Assembly: GCA_025175895.1 (NCBI GenBank)
Contig: CM045993.1
Location: 47,558,621 to 47,622,620 of the forward strand
Length of the DNA stretch: 64,000 nucleotides
Direction: 5' to 3'
Source: Wurfbainia villosa
Taxonomy: Eukaryota; Streptophyta; Magnoliopsida; Zingiberales; Zingiberaceae
Shown: positions 45,457 through 59,770 of the stretch, one piece after another
Layout of the letters: the number at the start of each line of letters is the position of its first letter
How positions within the stretch are numbered: position 1 is the stretch's first letter
The notes under the pieces: generated by a model
Seen by the model: the letters and a program-made list of their open reading frames with translations, nothing else
The model's database searches: none
What the model was told of the DNA's origin: nothing
Made by a program: the position numbers and the translations under genes

Positions 45457-47096
45457 CTAAGTTAAAATACAAACAAGTTTCGTACTAGCTCCCCCTAGAT
45501 CGTTGAATCGGTTCGGTCTCTCCACATAGTGGATTTGATCCTTGGGAACCCAGTACTGGTTCGATCCTAAGTTTGAAATCAAGGTGGTCTTAGGGACCCA
45601 TGCTTGGACACGTTTTTTATGTCGACTTACAATCGACATATATGACTTGTTGGTCGTGTTTGAGCTAAACCCTAGTCCGGCCTTGTTGTACACGGCCCTT
45701 TGCGATCCAAGTAGGAGGTCAAGTCCTTTGGATCCCAAAGTAAACCTTTCCAATGTGTTCCTAAGATCTTCAACTTGACTCTTCAAGAGTGAGTTCTCAA
45801 CTTCAAGTTTTTCAACCCGAGTTGAGTCCTCCTCTTGAACTCGACTAGTCGAAGAGGTTAGGGAGACCTCGTGTTTGAGGAGTTTAACTTCCTCAACCAG
45901 GGTCTCGACCTTGGACTCGACTTAGCTAATTTTCTAGTTAAAAACTTAATTGCATTATAAAGTGTACTAATGAGGGATCGACTTACCTTGAGTGTATCTT
46001 TTGAACCGGATGCGTATCCGTGGCTTATCTTGAATAGTGCTTCGCAGTTCGACTCGTCTTCGATTTTCGATTCATGTTTCGGTTCTGACTCCGTCTTCGA
46101 TTCCACCGGTTTAGGCATGAGAACACAATCATTATCTTCTTCCTCGGATGCTTCTTCCCAAGTAGCGTTGAGTGCCTTTTTGTGTTTTGGAGCTTTGCTC
46201 TTGAGTTTTGGCTATTCGGACTTGATGTGTCCAAACCTGTTGCATTCGTAACATCTAATATTCGAACTTTTAGGATTACCTTCGTTGGGTCGAGTGATGG
46301 TTCGTTTTCGTCCCTTGACTATCCTCCGAACTAGGTTGACTAGTTCGGCCTCCATTTTCGAGTTGACCTCCGAATCAGACTCATCCTCTTCTTCCTTCGG
46401 AGGTGGCTTGCTTGCGGTTTTCTTCCTCGAACCTGCAAAAAGTGCTATACCCTTCTCGGCTTCTGAGTTAGACTGTTCATGAAGTTCAAAATCGGAAAAT
46501 AATTCATCTAACCTAAGCTTTGAAAGATCCTTGGAGACCTTGTTGTAGGCATCGCCCATGGATGCCCACAAGGTAGTCCTCGGAAAGGAGTTAAGAACAT
46601 ACCTTATAAGGTCGCGATTTTCGACCTTTTGCCCGATCGCGTGTAGATTATTGACTATGTCTTGAACGCGAGCGTGAAGTTGTGTCGCCGATTCGTGTTC
46701 CTACATTTTTAGATTATATAATTTATTAAACAAAAGATCGCGCTTACATACCTTGGCTTAATCGGTCCCTTCGTGTAGCTCTACTAGCTTTGTCTAAAGG
46801 TCCTTTGTGCTGATGAAGGGGCAGACGCGATTAAGCTCCTCCTTGGACAAGCCGCATTGAAGGATTTGAGTTGCCTTGGCGTCAGCTTCAACTTTTCTTT
46901 CTGTTGCAATGGTCCATTGGTCATAATCCAAGGATTCACCCACTTTGTTAGTCGGAAGTGTGAAACCCATTTGGATTATGATCCACATCTCGATTTGAGT
47001 TTTAAGAAAATATTCCATCTGCCCCTTCCAATAACGGAAGTAATTTCCGTTGTAAAACGGAGGTTGGACGGTGCTAGAACCCTCGAGATGGGCCAT
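45457..47096 (-). pseudogene. gag: Element F gag, four broken blocks
   Basis: 47096-46794: 'MAHLEGSSTVQPPFYNGNYFRYWKGQMEYFLK', the SIRE gag N-terminus; the ATG at 47096 is the likely start. 46571-46212: 'MGDAYNKVSKDLSKLRLDEL' and knuckle 'CYECNRFGHIKSE' with the last Cys lost at a stop. 46118-45858: acidic Lys/Glu/Ser-rich part. 45786-45457: coiled-coil-like 'KSQVEDLRNTLERFTLGS' and the lineage mark 'LLLGSQRAVYNKAGLGFS'. At least three frame changes or stops separate them. Role: capsid and RNA binding. Confidence 0.88.
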
Positions 47097-47298
47097 TAAA
47101 ACAAAAGAAACAAGGAGATGAAGACGAAAAACCTAGCAACGACAAAAACACATGAAATGTAACAAGACTTGCATCTTGGATTAGTAGTGCGGGAGGAAAA
47201 CCAACCAAATGAAAATAAATTCGAAATAAACAGAATTAAAAAGAAAAAAAATATGTAAAAATGCTAGATTGGTGGTTTCACCAGATCTTAGCACCCCC

Positions 47299-47311
47299 GG
47301 CTCTGATACCA
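47299..47311 (-). other. Element F primer binding site
   Basis: Minus strand TGGTATCAGAGCC, two bases from the LTR end at 47314, iMet type. Confidence 0.88.
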
Positions 47312-47313
47312 AT

Positions 47314-47696
47314 TGTTGGATCGAGCGGATCGCTAGAGGGGGGAGTGAATAGCGATAGAAACTTTTCGTTCGAAATCGTTCGTTGAAGCACGAGTAAACA
47401 CAACAGAAAAACACAATAAAAATAAAGACACAATAATATTTTTTACTTGGTTCGTAGCCTTCGGCTACAACTCCAAGGCCCTAGTGGTCCTTGACACGCA
47501 CGAAGGGCAAAACACTAAAGAGCTCCTCCTCGTTGGAGGTAGGAGTAAATCAGATACAATAACCACGAAAGAGATTCAAGATAGAGGGACACTCCCCCTC
47601 TTCTCAGTACGATAAAACCACAATAAAGAAAAACTCAATGTAAGAATGGAATTAGACTAAGCTTATACCGATGACTCATAGATGGAAAGATGAAAC
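47314..47696 (-). repeat. Element F 5' LTR, 383 bp left
   Basis: TGTTGGATCGAGCGG to AGATGAAAC matches 39853-40236 closely. The rest is displaced by insertion of C2. GAAAC at 47692-47696 is the likely C2 target duplication. Confidence 0.92.
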
Positions 47697-48883
47697 TGTT
47701 AGTGAAAGCCCTAGAGCTAATAATGTGATGATTGTTGTATGGACTTTATTGTATCATATTACTATTTATAAAGGCTTGGTTATTATATTTACATGTATTG
47801 GTGTCAAATAACTAAGTATAATAACGTCCTTGAGTAGTAGGTTCTTATCTATATCAATCGATTGGTTGAATCGATAATGAGATGATATAGAGAACACTAC
47901 TCTTAATCATTCCTAGTCAAGTATTAACATTCAGGGACAATGTTAATGCGTAGAGACTAGCATGTAGGTCAACACGATGACTTGATCTCACAAGTCATGG
48001 ATATGAGATATCAAGTTGACACATGGGTATGCATTAGAGAATGTATACTTAATGACCCGCCATGAGAAAGTTTCATGGATCGTTATATGAGTGTCATATA
48101 CTTTCTCATGTGGCTATTAGTATGACTATTAGTCCTTGGACCTGAAGTCACCATGGTTCCCTACATAAGGAGTTACATACTTTGGCTTCGTCAAACGTCA
48201 CCCGTAAATGGGTGGACTATAATGGCGATTACTGGGTATGTAACAAATTATGCGGAGGGATGTGAGTGATGTAGATGGGATCTATCCCTCCTATATGATG
48301 GGAGTGACATCGTTATTCTTGATAGAGTGAGACCACGAAGTGCATGGCCATGCCCAAATGAGTCAATATGAGATATTGAACTCATTTGATTAGAGTGAGT
48401 CTACTTGGAGTTCAAGATATAGATTGTACCAAGGATGACACGATCTATGCCTCAATTGGTCAATCTAGATGTCAAGGATAGAGGGACATTGTCACATATT
48501 GTGAGAGTCATAATTAGTAGTCACAAAGGTGATGTTGGATCTCAACATTCTTGTAACTTGGGTAGCAATGATGTGTTGTTAGATACCGCTCATTGCTTAT
48601 GTTCCTAAATCGGTTTAGGAGCATTACTAATGTTACAAAAACCTATAGGGTCACACACAAAGGGCAATTAGATGGAGATTAGGTTCATATGATGAACCAT
48701 GAGGATTAGGTTCATGGGATGAACCAAATTGGATTAAGAGTAATCCAAATTAGACTAATTGAGTTAGACTCAATTTGATTCAAGTGTTGAATGAGTCTAA
48801 TTTAGATTTGATTCATTGAGTCAATTTAAATTAATGAATAGAGATTCATTAAATCAAATTGACTTGAATCAAGTGGTTAAATT
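47697..48883 (+). repeat. C2 5' LTR, part 1
   Basis: TGTTAGTGAAAGCCC onward, aligned with 25886 and 33974. It ends where the solo LTR enters after GGTTAAATT. Confidence 0.93.
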
Positions 48884-51119
48884 TGTTGGGTTTCCGACAC
48901 CGCGGCGAGTGTGTATTCGAACATGTTTCGTAAACATGTGCACAGCGGAAGGAATAAAATAATAAATCTAATTTATTACAACACACACATCACACACATG
49001 TATAGTACAACATGTGTAGACATAACCGTAAATTCAAATTTTGCAATAAATGGAAATTTATACTACGTATACCTGACGTATCACGTGTAGCGGGAAAGGT
49101 ATCAACCGGAACGATCCTCGCTAGAATCGTCTCTATCTGTATCCACGCCGAGTATCTTCGGGATGACTTCACAAAGTCACGAGCTTCGTCTTCGTACGGG
49201 TTACTAGCCTCGTGTTGAAGACGATGTGATCGAGAGAAGATCACGATCCGAATCAAAATTTGGATCCAAAATGAGTCCTCAAAAACTCGCTTCTCCGGAG
49301 AGGTATTCGTCAACCGTTTGACGAATCCTTCATCCTCCACCTATGATGATTACCAGAGATCAAATCCCCGGCAAGGCTACCGCTGTCGGAGCTCCAAACG
49401 TCATCCAAACGATGCTCCGACGAGAAGGAAACAAACTATCCAGAAAACTAGACAGCTTTGGTGGAGGAATAGGGGTCGGCCAAAAAGGAAGGTTGAAGCT
49501 CATCTTGTTGCCGAACCCAAAGGAGATCACCGGAGCTCTTCCGGCAGCATCTCGATGCCAGCAAGGGGAGAGGACAGTAGCTGTTGAACGCCAGCAAGGA
49601 GCTTGGGTGGTGGTGGTCGGTGGCAAGGTTGTTGGCGCTGACTTCACAAGGAGAAGGAGGGGCGGCAACTTAGGGTTGCAAGGATTTGGATTAGGCCTTA
49701 ACAAAACCCTTAAGCCCTATTTTATAGAGAAAAAATTCTCTTAATGGTTATCGAATCATAACCAAAAGCCCACTAACCCGCTCCATTAATTTAAGTTAAA
49801 ATAAACCAAACCATGATGGTTTATTTTAAGTTAAAACGAACTGAACCAACTTTGGTTCATTCGTTTAAAATAAACCAAACCCTTTGGTTTATTCTCCTCC
49901 ATTGGATTAGAACCAAACCAATTTGGTTCATCCATCATGTCTTCATAAGACACGGCCCATCCACGCTTCCATTGCGACTGAAACGATTTCATGCTCGCTC
50001 CATGTTTGGTCTAACCAAACCTAGTTTCTCTCGGTCGGAGAATCTCATTCTCAAGCTCGTTTTAAATCCTTCAGATTACGCTCGTTGTGCGTGTGACCAA
50101 ATAGGTTCTCGGTTTATGTTGGCCGTCTATAATTAACCATTAATTATAGAACGTTCATGAGTGCCACCTAGTAGTACATCATGATCTCCAATTAACCGAA
50201 AAGATCAACGGTTGATCCAGAACTATTTCTGAAACCCTTCAGCAGCTCGAATGAATCGTGCCCCATTCCCTTCACTCATCTTATACCCACTTGGTTTAGG
50301 ACATGGTCTATAGTGTCAGTCCCCACTAGGCTGACTATGTCACACCTAGCCCAAGTATCATTTTCTCGTCCTACGGATTCTAGTTACTGCATATGTATCG
50401 AAGAGTACCTTACTCTAAACATGACATGTAATGCTTTGGCCAAAGACTTTAGTAACAATCTGACGAGAGGCCATGGGTATACATCTCCTCGCAAGGAGTG
50501 GTGAATCCTTTATAGGCTATTCAAACACCTTCGATCACTTCGACTTATACCCAATCATCTCGGGTCCACATCTCCTCAGAGATGCTTGCTTAAAATGTCA
50601 AAGCATAAGTTTTTATGATCAAGATGACTTGAATACTGCAAGTCAAAGGAACATCACACTTAAGCTGCAGTAAGAACTTCATTGACATATCTATATATGC
50701 AGAGAACCATATGAAGTCTTACGGCTGGTCACTCCAATGAACTAGTTACCATAACTAGCATCCACGATTAACTCCGGACATCACAATGTCTCCAGCTAGT
50801 GAGAATCGGCTGCTTGGATACACCAAGGAGTATACCTCCTGCTAGTCTCAACAAAATCAATGGTGTCCAAATCCATCAATTTATCGAATAGGGATAATTC
50901 CGATGCATCACAGTTATACATGTAGAGATACTCACTAGTTGTGATCCAATCACAAATTCTCTAATGCTGTGAATTGTATCATGGACATTCAATAAATGAG
51001 TTTAAGATCTAATCAAATACATGAAAACATGTATACTCAAATAGTGAATCTTCATTTATCATATAAATGGTTCAAACATAAGGCGATTGCCTAAGGATAT
51101 CTCTCATATATTACTAACA
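48884..51119 (-). mobile_element. E-family Copia solo LTR, 2236 bp
   Basis: TGTTGGGTTTCC to ATTACTAACA, similar over its full length to the E LTR at 20401-22623. The flanks AAATT (48879-48883) and AGATT (51120-51124) differ at one base; the uninterrupted LTRs of C read GTTAGATTTGATC, so AGATT was the target. No second LTR or interior exists. Frames inside (48990-49744) have no known domain and are not counted as genes. Confidence 0.94.
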
Positions 51120-51124
51120 AGATT

Positions 51125-51741
51125 TGATCAAACATGAGAGATAAGAGGTCAAGTTTGACTTGACTTGAGATGGAAATTGAATGGTCAATTTTGACTTGAC
51201 CAATTTCCATGTCATGGTGACTTGGAATGGGGGCCGGCCAATGATGATGTTCCACATCATCATGGACTTGTGGTGCCACCTCATGAGGGAGACCAAGAGC
51301 CATAGGCTCTTGGAGTTACATGCATGCATGTAACCCCCCAACAATAAGTGGCCAACCACTATTCCTTGATGAAGGAATTGATTTTTTGTTTGTAACTTCA
51401 TCATCTTCTTCCTAGCTCTCCCAATCCTCATCTTGGCCAAACCATCCAAAGGGTGCTAGAACACTCAGGGTTGTGTTTACTCCACCTATTGCTTGTGTGG
51501 ATACCAATAGAGGAGTGTGCACTTGACAATCTCGAGTTCCGGTGAAGCTTTTGGACGAGCGGGATAAGCGAAGGGCATCGCTTCAAGGGTAATGCTCTCA
51601 CCTTCTAGATCTAAGGTAGATCTAGGTTTACTAAAGCACATACATGTTTTTTTTTAATATATCATTGCACGGATTCATGGCCGGACTTCCGGGGTTTTCG
51701 CAACGCAAAAAGCAGTTTTTGCGGCTCAGAAAATCCCAACA
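51125..51741 (+). repeat. C2 5' LTR, part 2
   Basis: TGATCAAACATGAG to AAATCCCAACA, matching the right third of the C LTRs. The primer site TGGTATCAGAGCC follows at 51743-51755. Confidence 0.92.
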
Positions 51742-53535
<1,794 letters not shown>

Positions 53536-54079
53536 ATGTCGACAAACACGAACACTCTCTCTCTGCGTTTTGTCCTTGAAAAGGACAAGCTCAATGGAGC
53601 AAATTTCTTGGGCTGATATAGGAACCTGAGAATTGTTCTCACCCAAGAAAAGAAATTGTACGTCCTGGAGCAACCCATTCCGGAGGCACCTTCTGCCACT
53701 GCCTCACGAGCTGACAAAGCTGCTTACAAGAAGCATCAAGATGATGCATTAGATGTGTCATGTCTAATACTCGCGACCATGAACTCTGAGCTTCAGAAGC
53801 AACATGAGTTCATGAACGCTTATGATATGATTGAACATCTTTGTCATCTATATCAAGGACAAACAAGGCACGAGAGATATGAAGTCTCTAAGGCATTGTT
53901 TGGTTACAAAATGCAAGATGGGACTCCCGTAGGTCCATAAGTACTCAAGATGATTGGGTACGTAGAAAACCTATAGTGATTGGGATTCCCCCTTGGCCAA
54001 GAGCTAGCCACTGACTTGATCTTGCAGTCTTTGCCGCAAAACTACAATCAATTTGTCATGAATTACAACATGAATGAAA
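53536..54079 (+). pseudogene. gag: C2 gag, truncated
   Basis: Starts ATG 53536 (MSTNTNTLSLRFVLEKDKLN), nearly the same as C gag. TGA at about 53614 replaces the Trp of 'NFLDWY', and the Ile/Val-rich UBN2 domain continues to 53938, where a TAA interrupts. A further segment reads to 'NYNMNEM' at 54079, where D2 is inserted. Cannot make a capsid protein. Confidence 0.9.
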
Positions 54080-55019
54080 TGTTGGAATGTATACTGAAAG
54101 CCTAGCTCTTTTTGTATGAACATTTTATTTTGGAATAAGAATCACATGATCATTGTTTGCACTTTATATATTTATTATATATGTGTGCATATTGTCTAAT
54201 ATTTTACATTGTAGATAACATGGTGCTTGGTGTGGCACAGAAGATCATGTTATCAGTCCCTTGTAAAATATAAGTAGAGGCTCACGACCAAGATGGTTTT
54301 GGACAAACCATTGGCATGGTTGTAGTGTAGCTTGGTATTGTTTTGTCTTGAACATAAAGTTACACTAGTACACTTAGGTGTATTGAGTAGGACCGACATA
54401 GAGGTGATTCAATTTAGTACTGACTACATAATTGAATCGGACCTCGGATATTATGTTGTGAATGCTCTTAATCCCGATATAATAATGGGCACATGTACTT
54501 AGTATTTATTTCTTTGATTTACCAGAGGGTGAGATTTAGATGGATTAAATCAATATGCCCGGTAAGTTGGGAAATGATATTATTTACATGGTGTGCCGTT
54601 GATTATAGGAGGAAACCGTGTCCTATATATTAGGTTGATGATGTCCCCTTGAGGAGCTCATAAGGTTCATCATGTAAACCCAGCTGGTTGACTTAGTCAA
54701 CATGATGATAAGGTTGAGTGGTACTACTCGAGGAATTAGATGTTAATTAATTGATGGTCAGTAAATCAATTAATTGACGGACATTCGATATCTTAAACAC
54801 GGGGAGATTAATGTACAAATAATATATGGAGCCCATATTAATTTATGGGGGTTGGTGAGGTAGTTCAATGATGATCCTCTAGTGGAATGGAACATTATTG
54901 ATGGATCAAGTTTGTGTGGTTCCGATCCATCGGGTGGCCAAGATCCAACTCCTCCTTATGGTCCCTATCGTAGCCTAATATAATCCTTGCGAAGTCTAGA
55001 TTCAAGAATGTAAAACAAA

Positions 55020-55286
55020 ACCTAGAACCAACGGTTGAGATTAAATCCCTAGATCCGATGGTTAGGATGAAACCCTAGAATCGATGGTTGAGATTAAATC
55101 CCTAGATCTGACGGTTTGGATAAAACCCTAGATCCGACGGTTGGGATGAAATCCTAGATCCGACGGTTGGGGTGAAATCCTAGATCCAACAGTTGAGATG
55201 AAACCCTAGATCCGACGGTTGGGATAAAACCCTAGATCCGACGGTGGAGGTTAAATCCCTAGATCCGACGGTGGAGATTAAAGGAG
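55020..55286. repeat. Tandem array, 26-28-bp CCTAGATCCGACGGTTGGGA unit, ~10 copies
   Basis: Units differ by point changes (GACGG/GATGG, GGATAAAA/GAGATTAAAT). It sits just upstream of the TATA box in the D2 5' LTR. The matching array in the 3' LTR is at 62045-62309. The related D3 LTR lacks it. Confidence 0.92.
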
Positions 55287-55312
55287 TCCTAAGCCTAACT
55301 CTATAAAAGGAA

Positions 55313-55320
55313 AGTTTAGG
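55313..55320 (+). promoter_or_regulatory. D2 5' LTR TATA box
   Basis: ATAAAAGG in CTATAAAAGGAAAG, 25-30 bp after the tandem array; the same box is at 62328-62336 in the 3' LTR. The likely start of the element RNA lies 25-35 bp downstream. Confidence 0.55.
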
Positions 55321-56159
55321 GTTGGGCGGCAATAATTCAAATTGATTGAGGAATTAGGGTTTTGGCTCATCCAAAAGTGGGCGGCTAGGGTTTTTGGGTG
55401 GCTAGGGTTTTGGAGCAAAACAAGTGGGAGGCAACTCTTCCTTCTAGTTGATTACCGGCGCCCATCCTCCTCCATCAACACTTGGCTGGCGCCCATCCTA
55501 GAGGCCTCTCTCTTCTTCCTTGGCCGGCGGTTCTCCTACCATTGGTGGCCGGCGTTCATCTTCCTCCATACTCTCCAAGGTGGCCGGCAGTTCTCCTTCC
55601 ATTGGTGGCCGGCGCATCATCCACTTGATCCTTGGCCGGCGGTTGCACCAAATTCCCTAATTTGGTGGCCGATTCTAGAAAGGATAGGTATTTGTAAGTT
55701 CTTCTCTTTGTTCGCAGCGGACAAGGTAGAGAAGAAAGCGATCTAGAAGGCTTCTACTCGTGGAGGATCTTCGTCCACACATCGTCCACGAGAAGGATAG
55801 GACATACGGTAGAAGATTGTGAGGTATAAAGTTATTTTAACTTTATTTATAGATCTGAGCTTGTTCTTTTATGTTTTGATTATGCATGTGTAAATTAGTA
55901 AATATATTGTATAATCATGGACCCCGAAGACAAACACAAAAACCGGCGATCCGTCCGTCGTCTCTTCCGCGGCTAACCAACTAGAAGAGTTGTGTTGCTT
56001 GAACAACTAGTTTGTTCAAGCGACCACTCAAGTTGTTAGCACGACGATGAAATGGTTGTGCTAAGGAAGCTCATCCCATCCGGATTAATTCTTTCATTAG
56101 TGAAAATTTTAATCCGGGGACATGGGAGCCAATGAGCCTCCGAAGCAACTCCCTACAAA

Positions 56160-56172
56160 TGGTATCAGAGCC
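56160..56172 (+). other. D2 primer binding site
   Basis: TGGTATCAGAGCC, two bases after the LTR end, iMet type. Confidence 0.88.
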
Positions 56173-57220
56173 ACGGTTTCTGGTTTTGTGTGTTTTGGAT
56201 TCGGTTAATTTTTTATGCACTTTTTCATATATTATATGTGCCGGATAATAGTAGGATATGCGTAGTTTAACTCTTTGGTTGCAGGCATAAGATCCGACTT
56301 TTATGGCCATGTGTGTGTATGTGAATGGATGTGTGTAAAAATTTATTATTTGAATCCTCGGGGTTGACGAGGCTAGATTAGTATTTAATTTTTGTAATTA
56401 AATATGACATTGTTTAGACGCTCATTTTAGTTTACTTTCGATCTAGATTATTTGTACACTCCTTCGTGGAGTATAGGATCGATGGATGTAAATTAAAATA
56501 GTTTTATCTCGGCTCGGATCTCTTTGTTGACTTGCGCACGGGAAAAGATGGAGCGGACGAGGTGGCAACACGACGGGATGCATATTGGAGGACAATGCCA
56601 TAATAGTTGGAAAAATTCTGTTTTTTCCATATTTATTGCTTATTTGTTTTATATGCATGTTGTGTATGTTTTAAAATTTCTCATTTTCAATTTACTAAGT
56701 GGGAGAGGGACATTTTAATTAATTCCCGCGACCTCCATTACAATTTGACGTGTGATGCAACAAACTTGCGCGTTGGCTCTGAGTGCCTTCCTCCCCATCG
56801 GATGGGTTTGTTTGCGGATCACTAGGTCAAATAATGGTTATAGGAAATTATTAAGGAGCGTGTGTACTTCCCCATCGGTAAGGCACATAATCCGAAATAA
56901 TTCCCTTGGTATCGTGTAATGGTGCACACTTAGATGCAAATTAAAAGTATCCTCCCCATCGGAGTCACTGCTTTTATTTGTAGGGCCAAAGAGGGACCAA
57001 CTATTAATTTTATTTGTCAAAAAGTAAGGTTGACAAGATAATAAAATTAATGGGTAAAACCTCCTCTTACAAATGTAGAATTCGTATACATCCACACTAT
57101 CGTGGCATGCGATATTCTCGGTGTTTTGAGGTGTTGGTTGATTTCGGAATTTTATTGTTTTGAGGAATCAATAATATTTGAAATTTAATATTTTGATCAT
57201 TGTGATTTTAGGATTTTCAA
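56173..57220 (+). other. D2 untranslated leader
   Basis: About 1.05 kb with no gene. CTCCCCATCGG-type words occur at 56790, 56867 and 56951. The minus frame 56838-57095 and the plus frames 56524-56825 show no domain. Confidence 0.65.
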
Positions 57221-58440
57221 ATGGACTTTCAACCCACTTCTTTGTGATTTTAAAGAAAACAAACTTCTTGGACCAAACTACATTGATTGGAAAAGAAACT
57301 TGGATATTGTCTTAAGCTGGAGGAGTACAAATTTGTACTCTTGAGGTCTGTCCTCCTAAGCCCTCCGATGACTCGATGAAAGGAGAAAGAACATTATAAG
57401 AAATGGGTTATGGCGGATGAGATGGCGCGGTGTTACATTTTGGCATCTATGTCAAATGTCTTTGCAACATCGACATCGAGCCATAGCCACGACTTATGAC
57501 ATGATGTTCAATCTCAAGGAACTTTTGGAACATCGAGTAGGCGGCTAGGCAATAGGCAATGAGAAACTTGATGGCGACCACCATGATCGAGGAACACCGT
57601 TAGGGATCATGTTCTCAAGATGATGGCTCATCTTAATGAGATGGAAGTCCTCGGGGAGATCGATAGAAACCCAGTCGATATCATTCTCGATCTCTGCCTA
57701 GGAGTTTTTGGCAGTTCCGCCTCAATTACAACATGAACAGAGGTTGTATTCGTTGGCGGAGCTTACGTGAGAACTCCGGTGTGAGAGATTTTCGAGTGCT
57801 CAAGCCATGGTTGCTCGGAAGGTTTCTTCCTCTAAGCGAAAGGTAAGAAGAAGAAGAAGCAAGGTGGAGCGAAGAAAGTGGCGATGGGACCTCGGCGGAG
57901 TGAAGAAGCGAAAGGCAAGTGCTTCACTTGCAAGCGGTGGACATTGGAAGGCGATTTGTCCTACTTGAAAGAACAAAGGTATATCTTCTTGTTTAGTTGT
58001 TGAAACATGTTTAGCGGTGTTATCTACGATTACGGTGTGTGTGAATCTGAGAGCCAGATCATGTCTGCAATACTTTGCGAGGTTCGAAACGACTAGACTA
58101 GTGAGGAGAGATTACGTCTTCATGGGAAATGCTTGAGGTGGCGGCTATTGCGGTGGGAGGCGTTTATTTATCTTTTGATAGGAATAAAGTTTTGGTTTTG
58201 AGAAATTGTCTTTATGTACCTACTTTTAGAAAGAATTTAATTTGTTTCTAAATTGTTTATGGATGGATATTACATTTCTTTTAATGACAAAGTGGTTATA
58301 AAGGAATAGGAGATTATCTGATACAGTACATTGGTTGGCAATTTATATACTCTTGAACCAAAAACTCACGATGCATATAGAAGTAAATAACTCATCTTCT
58401 AAATCTAATAAGAGAAAGAACCTTCATGAATAGACGAACA
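57221..58440 (+). pseudogene. gag: D2 gag and protease region, heavily degraded
   Basis: ATG 57221 starts MDFQPTSL and hits TGA at once. The Copia gag mark 'LLGPNYIDWKRNLDIVL' is readable in another frame at 57266-57316. A Lys-rich stretch (57830-57915) and a knuckle remnant 'GKCFTCK' (57910-57930), followed by a one-base shift, are seen. The protease D-(S/T)-G is not recognisable. The spacing of the parts suggests loss of about one third of the usual gag-protease length, with many frame changes. Confidence 0.75.
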
Positions 58441-59428
58441 TATCTTTGGCGTAAGGCTTGGTCATATTAACCTAAGTAGAATTCAAAGGTTGATAGCTGA
58501 TGGACCTTTGGGTTCATTAGTGGTGGAGGATCTCCCAACCTGCGAATCTTGCTTGGAAGGTAAAATGACCAAGAGGTCTTTCAAGGCCAAGGGGTATAGA
58601 GCCAAAGATGTGTTAGAATTGGTTCATTCTGATTTGTGCGGTCCTATGTCTATCCAGGCAAGGGGTGGTTTTGAATATTTCGTCTCTTTTATAGATGATT
58701 ATTCAAGATATGGATACATTTACTTGATGCGCCGCAAGTCTAAATGCTTTGACAGGTTCAAAGAATTCAAGGCTGATGTGGAGAACCGTCAAGGTAAAAG
58801 TATCAAGACATTACGATCTGATCGTGGTGGCAAGTACCTCTTGGGAGAGTTTAGGAGTTACTTATCAGAGGCTGGGATTCAATCCCAATTGTCCGCACCT
58901 GGCACACCCCAGAAGAATGGTGTGGCGGAGAAAAGGAATAGGACTCTTATGGAGATGGTCAGATCGATGATGAGTTATTCTGAGTTACTTGATTCATTCT
59001 GGGGGTTTGCTCTGGAAACAGCAGCACACATTCTGAACTTGGTTCCATCTAAGTCAGTACCCTCTACTACCACAGAGTTGTGGACTGGGCGAAAGCCTAG
59101 TCTAAGACATATTCAGATTTGGGGTAGTCCAGCACATGTGCTGAAGGGAGATGCTGGTAAGTTGGAATCTCGTACAGAAGTACGCTTGTTTGTTGGCTAC
59201 CCTAAGGGAACGAAGGGTGGTTTATTCTATAGTCCTAGAGATCAGAAGGTGATCGTGAGTACGAATGCCAGATTTCTAGAGGAGGACTATGTGATGAACC
59301 ACAAGCCCACGAGTAGGATTGTTCTTGAGGAGTTAACGAAGTCCGACTTGGTACCAGCCGTACAAGAGGAGACACCACAAGTCATGCAGCGTGTCACGCA
59401 GAGCATACATAGCGGTACCTCGTCGTAG
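58441..59428 (+). CDS. D2 integrase, with GAG-pre-integrase end
   Basis: 312 codons counted from ATG 58490; the frame enters from upstream with 'LGHINLSRIQRL' out of frame at 58462. 'CESCLEGKM' is the end of the zinc domain. Integrase D, D and E are present in 'LVHSDLCGPM' (residue ~46), 'FIDDYSRYGYIYLM' (~67) and 'NGVAEKRNRTL' (~143). 'FWGFALETAAHILN' and 'VRLFVGYPKGTKGG' follow. The C-terminal linker is Ser/Glu-rich and ends at TAG 59426-59428. The product would insert element cDNA; the catalytic triad is intact. Confidence 0.92.
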
Positions 59429-59770
59429 TGGGAGGGTTGTTAGACAACCCGAGAGATTCATGTTTTTGGGAGAGTCTTGGACTTAGTCCACAGTGAACAT
59501 GAACTGATCCATGGACATATGGGAGGCAATCCAAGATAGAGATCAGTATCTTGGCAAAGCGATGAATTGGAGATAGAATCTATGGATTCTAATCAGGTCT
59601 CGGAGCTAGTAGAACCACCCGATGGTGTAAAAACCATTGGATGCAAGTGGATCTACAAGAGAAAGAGAGGAGTAGACGGGAAGGTTGAGACCTTCAAAGC
59701 TAGGCTTGTTGCGAAAGGGTATACTCAGTAAGAGGGTATCGATTATGAGGAGACTTTTTCGCCGGTAGCT
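59429..59770 (+). pseudogene. D2 integrase-RT linker and RT start
   Basis: After a frame change the sequence reads 'SELVEPPDGVKTIGCKWIYK', 'FKARLVAKGYTQ', then TAA at 59730-59732, then 'EGIDYEETFSPVA' leading straight into the RT frame. The stop removes the natural join of integrase to RT. Confidence 0.9.

Larger units (their letters stand above)
39853..47696 (-). mobile_element. SIRE/Maximus-type Copia element F
   Basis: Minus strand: 5' LTR (47696-47314, cut by C2), primer site, gag, protease, integrase, RT/RNase H, 3' non-coding region, polypurine tract and complete 3' LTR (40984-39853). Protein signatures ('LGSQRAVYNKAGLG' in gag, 'FTKPLPEVEFSLLR' at the RNase H end) are those of the SIRE/Maximus lineage. 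It inserted into LTR fragment I; GTGAG at 39848-39852 is the candidate duplication. Many stops and frameshifts show it is dead. Confidence 0.92.
54080..56157 (+). repeat. D2 5' LTR, 2078 bp
   Basis: TGTTGGAATGTATAC to CTCCCTACA, followed by the primer site. It contains the TAGATCCGACGG array (55020-55286), a TATAAAAGG box at 55313-55320 and repeated (T)GGCCGGCG words (55500-55670). The frame at 55342-55746 is low-complexity and lies inside the LTR; no gene is claimed. Confidence 0.93.

Noticed and set aside
55342..55746. 134-codon frame in the D2 5' LTR
   Set aside because: It is composed of GGCCGGCG-type repeats in the LTR transcribed leader; the same place in the 3' LTR is not kept as a long frame.
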